Assembly (NCBI GenBank): GCA_016186995.1
Contig: JACPKQ010000006.1
Span: 1 to 43,221 of the forward strand
Direction of reading: 5' to 3'
Length of the DNA stretch: 43,221 nucleotides
Source of the DNA: Deltaproteobacteria bacterium
GTDB taxonomy: Bacteria; Bdellovibrionota; JACOXK01
The notes below the pieces were generated by a model. That model did no database searches and was not told where the DNA came from. It saw nothing but the letters and a program-made list of their open reading frames with translations. Positions 32,729 through 39,603 of this stretch are shown here, piece after piece (within the stretch, counting starts at the first letter, position 1; each line of letters starts with the position of its first letter). Position numbers and translations under genes: made by a program.

Positions 32729-34227
32729 AATTTAAACTATTTTTCATCATGTTTTTTTTCTCTCTCATCCTGAGGGCTCAACCCGAAGGATCGATATCTA
32801 AGATTCAAGATAATTTTGAGCCAAACGACACAATAGAACAATCAAAACCCATTACTTTTGAAACACCCCATATTTTTTCTTTAAAAGAGCAAACCGATCA
32901 AGATTGGTTTTCATTTGTCATTCCAGCCCTGGGTTCCGACCTCTGGGGGAGACACCTCCCAGGACAGGCTCCGGCTGGAATCCAGGATCAACCTAAGAGC
33001 TATACTACCTTCAATATAGGTGGATTTTCAAACACCTCTCGATATTTTTCCGTAGAAGTTTTTGATCAAAATAAAAAACCCATCCCCATCTTTGAAAAGA
33101 AACAAAATTTACCTTTCACGCTTTTGCTTGAATCAGGAAAATACTATCTTAAAGTAACCCATGCAATAGGCCAACTTTATACACAAAAACTTACGCATCT
33201 TTTTTTAAGCGTAACACCTAACATTGATTCTCTTGAACCCAATGATAAGAAAGAAGAGGCCAGGCCTGCAAAATTTAACCAATATCAATCACTTCATTTA
33301 TTTCATGCAGGCGATCTCGATTATTTTCATTTTGAAATACCTGAACAAGGATATTTTAGAGTTTTTGTAGATAAAAAATATGCTTTGCAAACTCGGTATG
33401 AAATTATTTCTCAAAAAACTAACTTGTCATCCCTGCATACAGCCGAAGGCAACAGCAGGGATCTAAAAAGCGAAGCTACCTTTAAAAATGTTCCCATTTC
33501 TGGTTATGAATGGATTCGTATTGAACCTGGAAAGTATTTTATTAAATTTTATAGATCTGAAGATGGATATAGATTATGGTACAGAAAATATCCGTTCTAT
33601 CTTAAGTTTTTACCTGAGATAGATAGTGGAGTACCTCATACAGATAAACAAAGTGCACGAGTACTGCAATTAGGTAAAGTAGGGTTTTTTTATATTCCTA
33701 TTATGTCTGATCAAAACTATTTTAAAGTAGAAATACCTGAAGAGGGGCGTTATTTTTTAATGGTTCGCCCTGGTTATAAAGAAAATGGAGTGTTTGAAAC
33801 TGAGATTTGTCCTGAAAATGAAAGTAATATGGAGGACAAGTGTGAACAGTTTCAAAATTTTGATAGGTACAAAAATTTTAAGAAAGGAGTGTATTATATT
33901 AACATTTATAGAAAATATCGTTACACATCCTTTATTGATCAAAAATTTGAACTGTTACTTGTCAAAGGTGATGGCGGAAAATCTCCGCTTGATTTTTATA
34001 TTATTGATCTTGAAGGAGGAAATGCAACTGAAGCCCTTAAAAAAGTAACTGAAGCGGCAGGAGGGCATTATGTTCAAGCAAAATCAGAACGAGAGATTAA
34101 ACAAGCCCTTCAAGCGGCTGCCAAACAAAAGGGTCGTTCTTTTCTATGGCTTATGATAGTGGCCGCTATTTTAATAGCTTGTGGACTCGGTGGCTTCTAC
34201 CTCTACAAAAAACGTAATCCCCTTTGA
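32725..34227 (+). CDS. Membrane-anchored periplasmic/surface protein with PPC-like repeats and a vWA-like tail
   Basis: This 500-residue protein has a signal peptide (KFKLFFIMFFFSLIL) and three beta-sandwich-like repeats beginning NFEPNDTIEQ..DQDWFSFVIP, SLEPNDKKEEA..DLDYFHFEIP and GVPHTDKQSA..QNYFKVEIP. These resemble pre-peptidase C-terminal (PPC) domains. Residues 423-465 (DFYIIDLEGG...AAGGHYVQAKSEREIKQAL) match the final strand and helices of a vWA domain. A transmembrane helix at about 473-493 and a basic KKR tail follow. Three dispersed-repeat copies lie in frame: at the signal/mature junction (32764), in repeat 1 (32916) and at 33424. Coupled by 4 bases to the vWA protein; probably its partner. 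Confidence 0.7.
   Translation: MKFKLFFIMFFFSLILRAQPEGSISKIQDNFEPNDTIEQSKPITFETPHIFSLKEQTDQDWFSFVIPALGSDLWGRHLPGQAPAGIQDQPKSYTTFNIGGFSNTSRYFSVEVFDQNKKPIPIFEKKQNLPFTLLLESGKYYLKVTHAIGQLYTQKLTHLFLSVTPNIDSLEPNDKKEEARPAKFNQYQSLHLFHAGDLDYFHFEIPEQGYFRVFVDKKYALQTRYEIISQKTNLSSLHTAEGNSRDLKSEATFKNVPISGYEWIRIEPGKYFIKFYRSEDGYRLWYRKYPFYLKFLPEIDSGVPHTDKQSARVLQLGKVGFFYIPIMSDQNYFKVEIPEEGRYFLMVRPGYKENGVFETEICPENESNMEDKCEQFQNFDRYKNFKKGVYYINIYRKYRYTSFIDQKFELLLVKGDGGKSPLDFYIIDLEGGNATEALKKVTEAAGGHYVQAKSEREIKQALQAAAKQKGRSFLWLMIVAAILIACGLGGFYLYKKRNPL
32764..32798 (+). repeat. Family C repeat in frame at the signal-peptide end
   Basis: CTCATCCTGAGGGCTCAACC-CGAAGGATC encodes LILRAQPEGS, right at the hydrophobic core/cleavage region. 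Confidence 0.65.
32916..32989 (+). repeat. Family B repeat in frame
   Basis: TGTCATTCCAGCC... and GGCTGGAATCCAGGATC arms enclose a CTGGG...CCCAG-type inner stem. It encodes the segment from VIPALGSDLW to AGIQDQ inside the first PPC-like repeat. Confidence 0.82.
33424..33463 (+). repeat. Family B repeat in frame
   Basis: TTGTCATCCCTGCATACAGC...AACAGCAGGGATC encodes LSSLHTAEGNSRD; the palindromic CCCTG/CAGGG arms are preserved. Confidence 0.8.
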
Positions 34228-34256
34228 CTTAAAATTCTTTTCTTGTCATCCTACCA

Positions 34257-34859
34257 ATGATGTCAATCAAAATAAAACCTCTGAGTCTCGTGGGGCCTAT
34301 GGGATGTGGAAAATCTACCTTAGCACCACTTTTAGCCAAAGAACTTCAATGGCATTATTTTGATACCGATCAAATCGTTGTTCAGAATGAGACTTTGCTT
34401 TCCTGTCATTCTGAGCGAAGCGAAGAATATAGATCCTTCATGAGAAGTTTTGGAAGATTGCCTCAGGATGACAGAGGGAATAAGTTAAAGGCACTAGAAA
34501 TATTTCAAAAAAAAGGAGAACTTTATTTTCGAGAGCAAGAATATCAGGTTTTGAAAAAGATTTTTGAAGAAAATAAAAATAGTTATTTTGTTATTGCGTT
34601 AGGAGGTGGAACACTTGTCTTGGAAAAAAATAGAGATCTTCTTGTTTCTCAAACAAAAAGTATTTTTTTAAAAACTTCACTAGAAGAAATAGAAAAACGT
34701 CTTTTTTTAGAAGATAGGCCTTCTTGGTGTTCTACTTGGCTTCAAAAAGTATATCCTCAAAGAATTGGGTTTTATGAAATGAGTGATATTATTATTGATA
34801 CAGATTTTAAAAATCCTTCTCAGATTGTAAAAGAAATTGTTTCTGCTCTGAGTTCGTGA
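34257..34859 (+). CDS. aroK: Shikimate kinase with a repeat-encoded insertion
   Basis: This 200-residue kinase phosphorylates shikimate in aromatic amino-acid synthesis. The Walker A motif is GPMGCGKST (13-21). The FDTD motif (shikimate-binding Asp) is at 35-38, followed later by EIFQKKGELYFREQE with the shikimate-binding Arg, ALGGGTL, and a lid segment with DRPSW. Between FDTDQIVVQNET and ALEIF lies about 28 residues (SCHSERSEEYRSF... to DDRGNK) encoded by a family C repeat; typical kinases are about 170 residues and have only a few residues there. Two ATGs (34257, 34260) are adjacent. The 3' end overlaps the convergent DAHP synthase gene by 40 bases. Confidence 0.9.
   Translation: MMSIKIKPLSLVGPMGCGKSTLAPLLAKELQWHYFDTDQIVVQNETLLSCHSERSEEYRSFMRSFGRLPQDDRGNKLKALEIFQKKGELYFREQEYQVLKKIFEENKNSYFVIALGGGTLVLEKNRDLLVSQTKSIFLKTSLEEIEKRLFLEDRPSWCSTWLQKVYPQRIGFYEMSDIIIDTDFKNPSQIVKEIVSALSS
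34402..34474 (+). repeat. Family C repeat in frame in aroK
   Basis: CCTGTCATTCTGAGCGAAGC-GAAGAATATAGATCC...GATTGCCTCAGGATGACAG, a complete element with both terminal TGTCAT/ATGACA ends. Confidence 0.88.
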
Positions 34860-35605
34860 ACAAGTTTTTCGTAAGTTTTAAAATCAAGTGCTTGGCGCCC
34901 ATCACTTAAAGCTGTGTGCGGAGTAGGGTGAATTTCAATCATGAGTCCATCAGCGCCACTGACCAATGCTGCTTTTGCAAGTTTAGAAACATAGTGCGCA
35001 TGGCCCACCGCATGGGAAGGGTCTACCATAATAGGCAAGTTTGTTTTTTCTTTAAGAATAACAACGGCAGATAAATCAAGCGTATTACGAGTCGAAGGCT
35101 CAAAGGTTCGAATACCTCTTTCACACAAAATAACATTTGGGTTTCCTTCACGTGTAATGTACTCGGAAGCCCATAACAACTCTTCTATTGTCATCATCAT
35201 ACCTCTTTTAAGAAGAACGGGTTTTCTTTGCCGACCTGCCTCTTTAAGAAGATAGGGGTTTTGTGAACTGCGAGCGCCTATTTGAAGAACATCAACATAC
35301 TCATAGGCCAGTTTTATTTGTTCAGGTGTTGCTACTTCTGTCACTGTAAGAAGATTAAATTCTTCCCCAACTTCTTTAAGAAATTTAAGGGCTTCTTCAC
35401 CTAAACCTTGAAAACTTTGAGGGCTTGTCCTTAGTTTAAAACTACCCCCCCTTAAAAGAGGTGTTTCAGTTACTTTAAGAAAAGCAGCTATTTCTTTGAT
35501 TTGGTTTAAGCTTTCGACAGCACAGGGACCTGCACAAAGAAGTTTTTTTTCTCCACCTATACTCACCCCGTTTTTTCTTAAAGTAATTTCTCTGGTTTTT
35601 TCCAT
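34820..35605 (-). CDS. aroF: 3-deoxy-7-phosphoheptulonate (DAHP) synthase, AroA/KdsA-related type
   Basis: This 261-residue enzyme condenses PEP and erythrose-4-phosphate, the first step of the shikimate pathway. Motifs include LCAGPCAVES, RGGSFKLRTSPQSFQGLG, DVLQIGARSSQN, PVLLKRGM, CERGIRTFE and MVDPSHAVGHAHYV. It lacks any regulatory ACT, ferredoxin-like or chorismate-mutase domain, so it may be unregulated or controlled through a partner. ATG 35605 with AAAAGGAC upstream is preferred over 35665, whose extra residues are not conserved. It is convergent with aroK; the two genes overlap by 40 bases at their 3' ends. Confidence 0.92.
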   Translation of the reverse strand: MEKTREITLRKNGVSIGGEKKLLCAGPCAVESLNQIKEIAAFLKVTETPLLRGGSFKLRTSPQSFQGLGEEALKFLKEVGEEFNLLTVTEVATPEQIKLAYEYVDVLQIGARSSQNPYLLKEAGRQRKPVLLKRGMMMTIEELLWASEYITREGNPNVILCERGIRTFEPSTRNTLDLSAVVILKEKTNLPIMVDPSHAVGHAHYVSKLAKAALVSGADGLMIEIHPTPHTALSDGRQALDFKTYEKLVHELRAETISFTI

Positions 35606-35667
35606 GTCCTTTTTAAAGATATCCGATACGTATGTTAGGAGTGAACCTTTAAAAAAGGAGAGCAATC

Positions 35668-35997
35668 ATGGTAGGAGAAGGCGTTATTAAATATTGTATC
35701 GAAGAACATTGTGCAAGCCAGGCTCTCACAAAGGGATATTGCAGACTTCATTATATTAAAAATTGGAAGCATCTTAAAATGCAAGAAAAACTTAAATCTG
35801 AAAGACAACTTAATGAATACATTGAGCGTATGATGGATAAATATCCTGCAGATTACATTAAAATGATTCGAGAAGATCTTGCTTCAGATAAAGACCTGAG
35901 TGATCTTTTAACCCATGATCACTCAGATTCAGAGCATGAAGTGCTTGATGAAGATACTTTTGAAGTTCTTGAAGAACTCAAAAAGGGTATTAAATAA
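35668..35997 (+). CDS. Small C3H zinc-knuckle protein of unknown function
   Basis: The 109-residue product starts at ATG 35668 after an AAAAAGGAGAG site. C10, C15, C25 and H28 in YCIEEHCASQALTKGYCRLHY form a compact C-x4-C-x9-C-x2-H metal site, followed by a basic KNWKHLKM helix, a charged helix, and an acidic C-terminus (DHSDSEHEVLDED). I recall similar 'GYCRxHYxxNW' small proteins mainly in deltaproteobacteria-like genomes, of unknown function. The basic-then-acidic arrangement would suit nucleic-acid or RNA-polymerase contact, but that is a guess. The DCC protein gene follows 5 bases later. Confidence 0.75.
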   Translation: MVGEGVIKYCIEEHCASQALTKGYCRLHYIKNWKHLKMQEKLKSERQLNEYIERMMDKYPADYIKMIREDLASDKDLSDLLTHDHSDSEHEVLDEDTFEVLEELKKGIK

Positions 35998-36002
35998 CTT
36001 TC

Positions 36003-36353
36003 ATGTTTGAAAAGCGTCCTCTTATTATTTACGATGGTGACTGTCGCATTTGTTGCCGCTGGATTAACTTTCAAAAACATAAAATCAAAAAGAATCTTTT
36101 TTACTCTCCTTATCAAGATGTGCCGCAAGATTTTTTGAATATACCTTTAAAACAATTTCAAAAAAGTCTTCATTACATTGATGAGAAAGATCATGTTTTT
36201 GCAGGAGCTTATGCTGTGTGTAAGCTGTGGTCTTATAGGGAACATTTAAAATGGGTTCTTTGGCTTTATGAAAATATTCCCGGTTTTTCATTTGTGGCCG
36301 AGTTGCTTTATCAGTTAGTTGCAAAAAATAGAGCTCGTTTTCAAAAACCCTGA
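36003..36353 (+). CDS. DCC family (DUF393) thiol-disulfide oxidoreductase-like protein
   Basis: This 116-residue protein starts LIIYDGDCRICCRW. The DGDCxxCC motif (C14, C17, C18) defines the DCC family, predicted to have a thioredoxin-like fold. LHYIDEKDHVFAGAYAV and the WLYENIPGF stretch are also typical. The physiological substrate is unknown. It is probably co-transcribed with the zinc-knuckle gene; a repeat-filled gap follows. Confidence 0.87.
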   Translation: MFEKRPLIIYDGDCRICCRWINFQKHKIKKNLFYSPYQDVPQDFLNIPLKQFQKSLHYIDEKDHVFAGAYAVCKLWSYREHLKWVLWLYENIPGFSFVAELLYQLVAKNRARFQKP

Positions 36354-36382
36354 TTTATATCTTCACTAGTCCTATCTTTTGC

Positions 36383-36479
36383 CTGTCATTGCGAACGAAT
36401 GTGAAGCAATCCCCTAGAATTGATTTTTCAATTCTAGGAGATCGCCACGGGTTCTTTTGAGAACCCTCGCGATGACAGA
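36383..36479 (+). repeat. Palindromic dispersed repeat, family A
   Basis: CCTGTCATTGCGAACGAATG-TGAAGCAATCC, a central CTAGAATTGA...TCAATTCTAG palindrome, then GAGATCGCCACGGGTTC...GAACCCTCGCGATGACAG. It is the first of four repeats filling 36354-36739, a 386-bp stretch without a gene. Confidence 0.85.
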
Positions 36480-36492
36480 GGGAGTCGTATCC

Positions 36493-36559
36493 ATGAGAGA
36501 ATTGGGGTGTGTTTTTTTTCGCACGTTTTGGAGAAAAAAAATATCCCCAATTCAGAACC
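36493..36559 (+). repeat. Family D hairpin element (intergenic copy)
   Basis: Core 36499-36553: GAATTGGGG / CCCCAATTC arms, T8/A8 inner arms, loop CGCACGTTTTGGAG. Flanks ATGAGA and CAGAAC are shared with the aacS copy, so the element is about 65 bp. Confidence 0.88.
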
Positions 36560-36600
36560 AAGGTTGTTCATGAGGGCTATCAAGAACCTAAGTATCGAAC

Positions 36601-36625
36601 TAAAAAATATGCCCCAATTCAGAAG
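36601..36625 (+). repeat. Partial family D copy
   Basis: AAAAAATATGCCCCAATTC followed by AGAAG matches the 3' half of the neighbouring complete copy. Confidence 0.65.
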
Positions 36626-36639
36626 CAAAGTCGAATAAA

Positions 36640-36671
36640 TCCTGGATTCCAGCTTTCGCTGGAATGACAGG
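36640..36671 (+). repeat. Palindromic dispersed repeat, family B
   Basis: TCCTGGATTCCAGCTTTCGC-TGGAATGACAGG, a perfect GATTCCAGC/GCTGGAAT hairpin. Confidence 0.82.
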
Positions 36672-36739
36672 AAAGCCATTTTAAGAACCAGGTTTTTGAT
36701 GGCTTGCGTTTTTTGTAAGTCTTGTTTAAATCTCTCTTG

Positions 36740-38059
36740 ATGCAGAGAAAAAAGGTTTTCATTAAAACATGGGGGTGTCAGATGAACCTCTATGATTCAG
36801 AACGTTTGTATAAATCTTTAAGCGGACAATATGAGCCTACTTCTTCAGAAGAAGAGGCTGATCTTATTCTCTACAATACGTGTTCTGTCCGGGGAAAGTC
36901 CGAGCAGAAAATAAGAAGTACTTTAGGAGAAATTAAAGATCTTAAAAAGAAAAAACCTCACCTTGTGATTGGGGTTGGAGGGTGTGTGGCCACACAAGAG
37001 GGTAAAAAACTTCTTAATAAAGTTTCCCATTTAGATCTTGTTTTTGGTGTGGATCAGATTGAAGAAATTCTACTTTTAATTGAAAAAGCAAAAAAGAAAG
37101 AACGCTTGAGTCAAATCTCATTTAAAGAAGAATATTCTTTTTACGCAACAAACACCATTGTTGATAATAAAAATTTTTCAAAGGTTTCAAGTTATGTTTC
37201 AATTATTCAAGGATGTGAAAAGCCCTGTACGTTTTGTATTGTTCCAACAACACGTGGTTTTGAAAAATCAAGAAACCCACAAGAAGTTATTAATGAAATA
37301 CAAAGTTTAGTAGATGCGGGAACGAAAGAAATTATTCTTTTAGGACAAAATGTAAATGCCTACCGAACAAAAAATACAAGTTTTGAAGATCTCATCACAT
37401 TAATAGAAAAAAAAGTGACAGGTTTAAAGCGCCTGCGTTATATTACTTCTCACCCTAATGATGTAAGTAAAGAAATTGTACAAATTCATAAAGAAAGTTC
37501 TCTTTTGGCAAAGCACATTCACATGCCTATACAAGCAGGCTCGACGCGTATTCTTAAACGTATGGCACGACTTTATTCAAAAGAAGAGTATTTAGAAAAA
37601 GTAGAAAGTATTCGTTCTCAAGTAAAAAATATTTCTATTAGCTCTGATATTATTGTTGGCTTTCCAGGAGAAAGGGATGTGGATTTTGAAGAAACACTAG
37701 ATGTTGTTCGCAAAAATCAGTTTGATCAGGTTTATGCTTTTAAATATTCTCCAAGGCCAGGAACCCCTTCAAAAGAAAAGTTGAATGACGATATTCCAGA
37801 AGAAGTAAAAGATGAAAGACTGCAAAAAGTTTTAGATGTAGTGGATCAAGTGATGCTTCAAGGAAACAAATTGTATGAAGGAAAAGAAGTGGAAGTGCTT
37901 GTTGAAGGCGCTTCTAAAACGAATCCACACATGCTTACAGGGAGAACCAGTAATAATAGAATTATTAACTTTCCTGGAGATATTTCTTTAAAAGGTGAAC
38001 TTTTACCCATACAGATTAAGAAAGCCTTAGTCTATTCTTTAGAAGGGAGTCTTTCTTAA
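36740..38059 (+). CDS. miaB: tRNA-2-methylthio-N6-dimethylallyladenosine synthase
   Basis: This 439-residue radical-SAM methylthiotransferase modifies adenosine 37 of tRNAs. The N-terminal UPF0004 domain has three cluster cysteines in KTWGCQMN, NTCSVRG and GGCVATQ. The radical-SAM triad is CEKPCTFC, with LLGQNVNAY and the HMPIQAGS segments, and a C-terminal TRAM domain ends the protein. ATG 36740 gives an N-terminus matching the family; a TTG at 36722 would add six residues. Confidence 0.95.
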   Translation: MQRKKVFIKTWGCQMNLYDSERLYKSLSGQYEPTSSEEEADLILYNTCSVRGKSEQKIRSTLGEIKDLKKKKPHLVIGVGGCVATQEGKKLLNKVSHLDLVFGVDQIEEILLLIEKAKKKERLSQISFKEEYSFYATNTIVDNKNFSKVSSYVSIIQGCEKPCTFCIVPTTRGFEKSRNPQEVINEIQSLVDAGTKEIILLGQNVNAYRTKNTSFEDLITLIEKKVTGLKRLRYITSHPNDVSKEIVQIHKESSLLAKHIHMPIQAGSTRILKRMARLYSKEEYLEKVESIRSQVKNISISSDIIVGFPGERDVDFEETLDVVRKNQFDQVYAFKYSPRPGTPSKEKLNDDIPEEVKDERLQKVLDVVDQVMLQGNKLYEGKEVEVLVEGASKTNPHMLTGRTSNNRIINFPGDISLKGELLPIQIKKALVYSLEGSLS

Positions 38060-38138
38060 TATTGACTCCCTGTGTCATTTCGTGTACATCCATGAAGTCA
38101 AAAAGGTCCCCTTAAAAAGTAATTGAGTACCTGAAAAA

Positions 38139-39602
38139 ATGGATAAGTTTATAGAAACACTCACCTTTGATGATGTTCTTTTAGTTCCCGGTAGTTCTGA
38201 AATCTTGCCTTCTGAAACAAATCTTAGAACAAAACTGACAAGGAATCTTTCTCTGAATATTCCTATTATAAGTGCTGCCATGGATACCGTAACAGAGGCT
38301 AAAACTGCCATTGTTATGGCTCAAGAAGGTGGTATTGGGATTTTACATAGAAATCTTTCTCAAGTGGCTCAAGCTCGTGAAATAGAAAAAGTTAAAAAAT
38401 CTGAAAGTGGAATGATTCTTGATCCTATTACCGTGCGCCCTGATCACAAAGTAGGTGAAGCTCTTAAAATTATGGAAGAGTATAAAATTTCAGGTCTTCC
38501 AGTAACGCAAGATGGCAAGTTGGTCGGAATTCTTACAAATCGTGATCTTCGTTTTGAGACTCATATGGATCTTAAAATTTCTGATCTTATGACATCCAAA
38601 AATCTTGTGACAGCACCCGAAGGAACAAGTTTAGAAAAAGCTCAAAAAATTCTTCATAAACATCGTATTGAAAAACTTCTTGTTGTAAATGAAAAGGGAG
38701 AACTTAAAGGACTTATCACTATTAAAGATATTGAAAAACGTATTAAATATCCTTTGGCTAATAAAGATAAATTAGGAAGATTGATGGTGGGTGCTGCTAT
38801 TGGCGTAACAGGAGATTATTTAGAACGTTTAGAAAGATTAGCTGATGCATCTGTTGATGTTGTTGTGATTGATACAGCACATGGAGATTCGAAAAAAGTT
38901 TTTGAAGCGGTAAAAGCAGCTAAAAAAAGATATCCAGAACTTGAACTTGTGGCAGGAAATATTGCAACAGGAGAAGGTGCAAAACATCTTATAGATTTAG
39001 GAGTTGATGCGGTAAAAGTAGGAATGGGGTGCGGTTCTATTTGTACAACACGCATTATCTCGGGTGTTGGTATGCCTCAGATGACAGCTATTTTGAATAC
39101 AGCCAAAGTTTGTAAAGAAGCGGGGGTTCCACTGATAGCTGATGGAGGCATTAAACAATCTGGAGATATTACAAAAGCATTAGCAGCAGGGGCTCAATCT
39201 GTAATGCTCGGCAACATGCTTGCAGGAACAGATGAGAGTCCAGGAGAAACAATCTTTTTCCAAGGAAGAACTTATAAAGTTTATCGAGGTATGGGGTCTT
39301 TAGGGGCTATGCAATCAACTTTTTCGAGAGATCGTTATGGGCACGATGGAGAAAATTATTCTTCAACAAAGTTGGTTCCTGAAGGAATAGAAGGGCGTAT
39401 CCCTTACCGTGGTAATTTAGGGGCAGTGTTACACCAACTTTTAGGAGGCATTCGTTCTGGAATGGGGTATGTAGGATGTTCCACTATTTCTGAACTTCAA
39501 GAAAAAGCCCGCTTTACTCGTATTACAGCACATGGGTCTACCGAAAGCCATGCACATGATGTAACGATTACAAAAGAAGCTCCTAATTATAGATTGCAAT
39601 AA
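38139..39602 (+). CDS. guaB: IMP dehydrogenase
   Basis: This 487-residue enzyme oxidises IMP to XMP, the committed step to GMP. It starts [12 protein letters not shown], carries two CBS domains (about 95-205, with [18 protein letters not shown] and [14 protein letters not shown]), then [12 protein letters not shown] and the active-site loop [11 protein letters not shown] with catalytic C302. The moving flap [13 protein letters not shown] and the C-terminal [13 protein letters not shown] are intact. There is no strong ribosome site before the ATG. The guaA coding frame begins almost at its stop codon, which is unusual (see guaA). Confidence 0.96.
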   Translation: MDKFIETLTFDDVLLVPGSSEILPSETNLRTKLTRNLSLNIPIISAAMDTVTEAKTAIVMAQEGGIGILHRNLSQVAQAREIEKVKKSESGMILDPITVRPDHKVGEALKIMEEYKISGLPVTQDGKLVGILTNRDLRFETHMDLKISDLMTSKNLVTAPEGTSLEKAQKILHKHRIEKLLVVNEKGELKGLITIKDIEKRIKYPLANKDKLGRLMVGAAIGVTGDYLERLERLADASVDVVVIDTAHGDSKKVFEAVKAAKKRYPELELVAGNIATGEGAKHLIDLGVDAVKVGMGCGSICTTRIISGVGMPQMTAILNTAKVCKEAGVPLIADGGIKQSGDITKALAAGAQSVMLGNMLAGTDESPGETIFFQGRTYKVYRGMGSLGAMQSTFSRDRYGHDGENYSSTKLVPEGIEGRIPYRGNLGAVLHQLLGGIRSGMGYVGCSTISELQEKARFTRITAHGSTESHAHDVTITKEAPNYRLQ

Positions 39603-39603
39603 T

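Noticed and set aside
1165-36671. CRISPR array
   Set aside because: Repeats are palindromic and scattered over the whole window with no regular spacing or unique spacers, and no cas genes are present.
36434-36679. An 81-codon minus-strand ORF between the DCC gene and miaB
   Set aside because: It is made of family A, D and B repeats read in one frame ('SFQRKLESR', 'FFFSKTCEKKHTP'); no gene-like start or conservation is expected.
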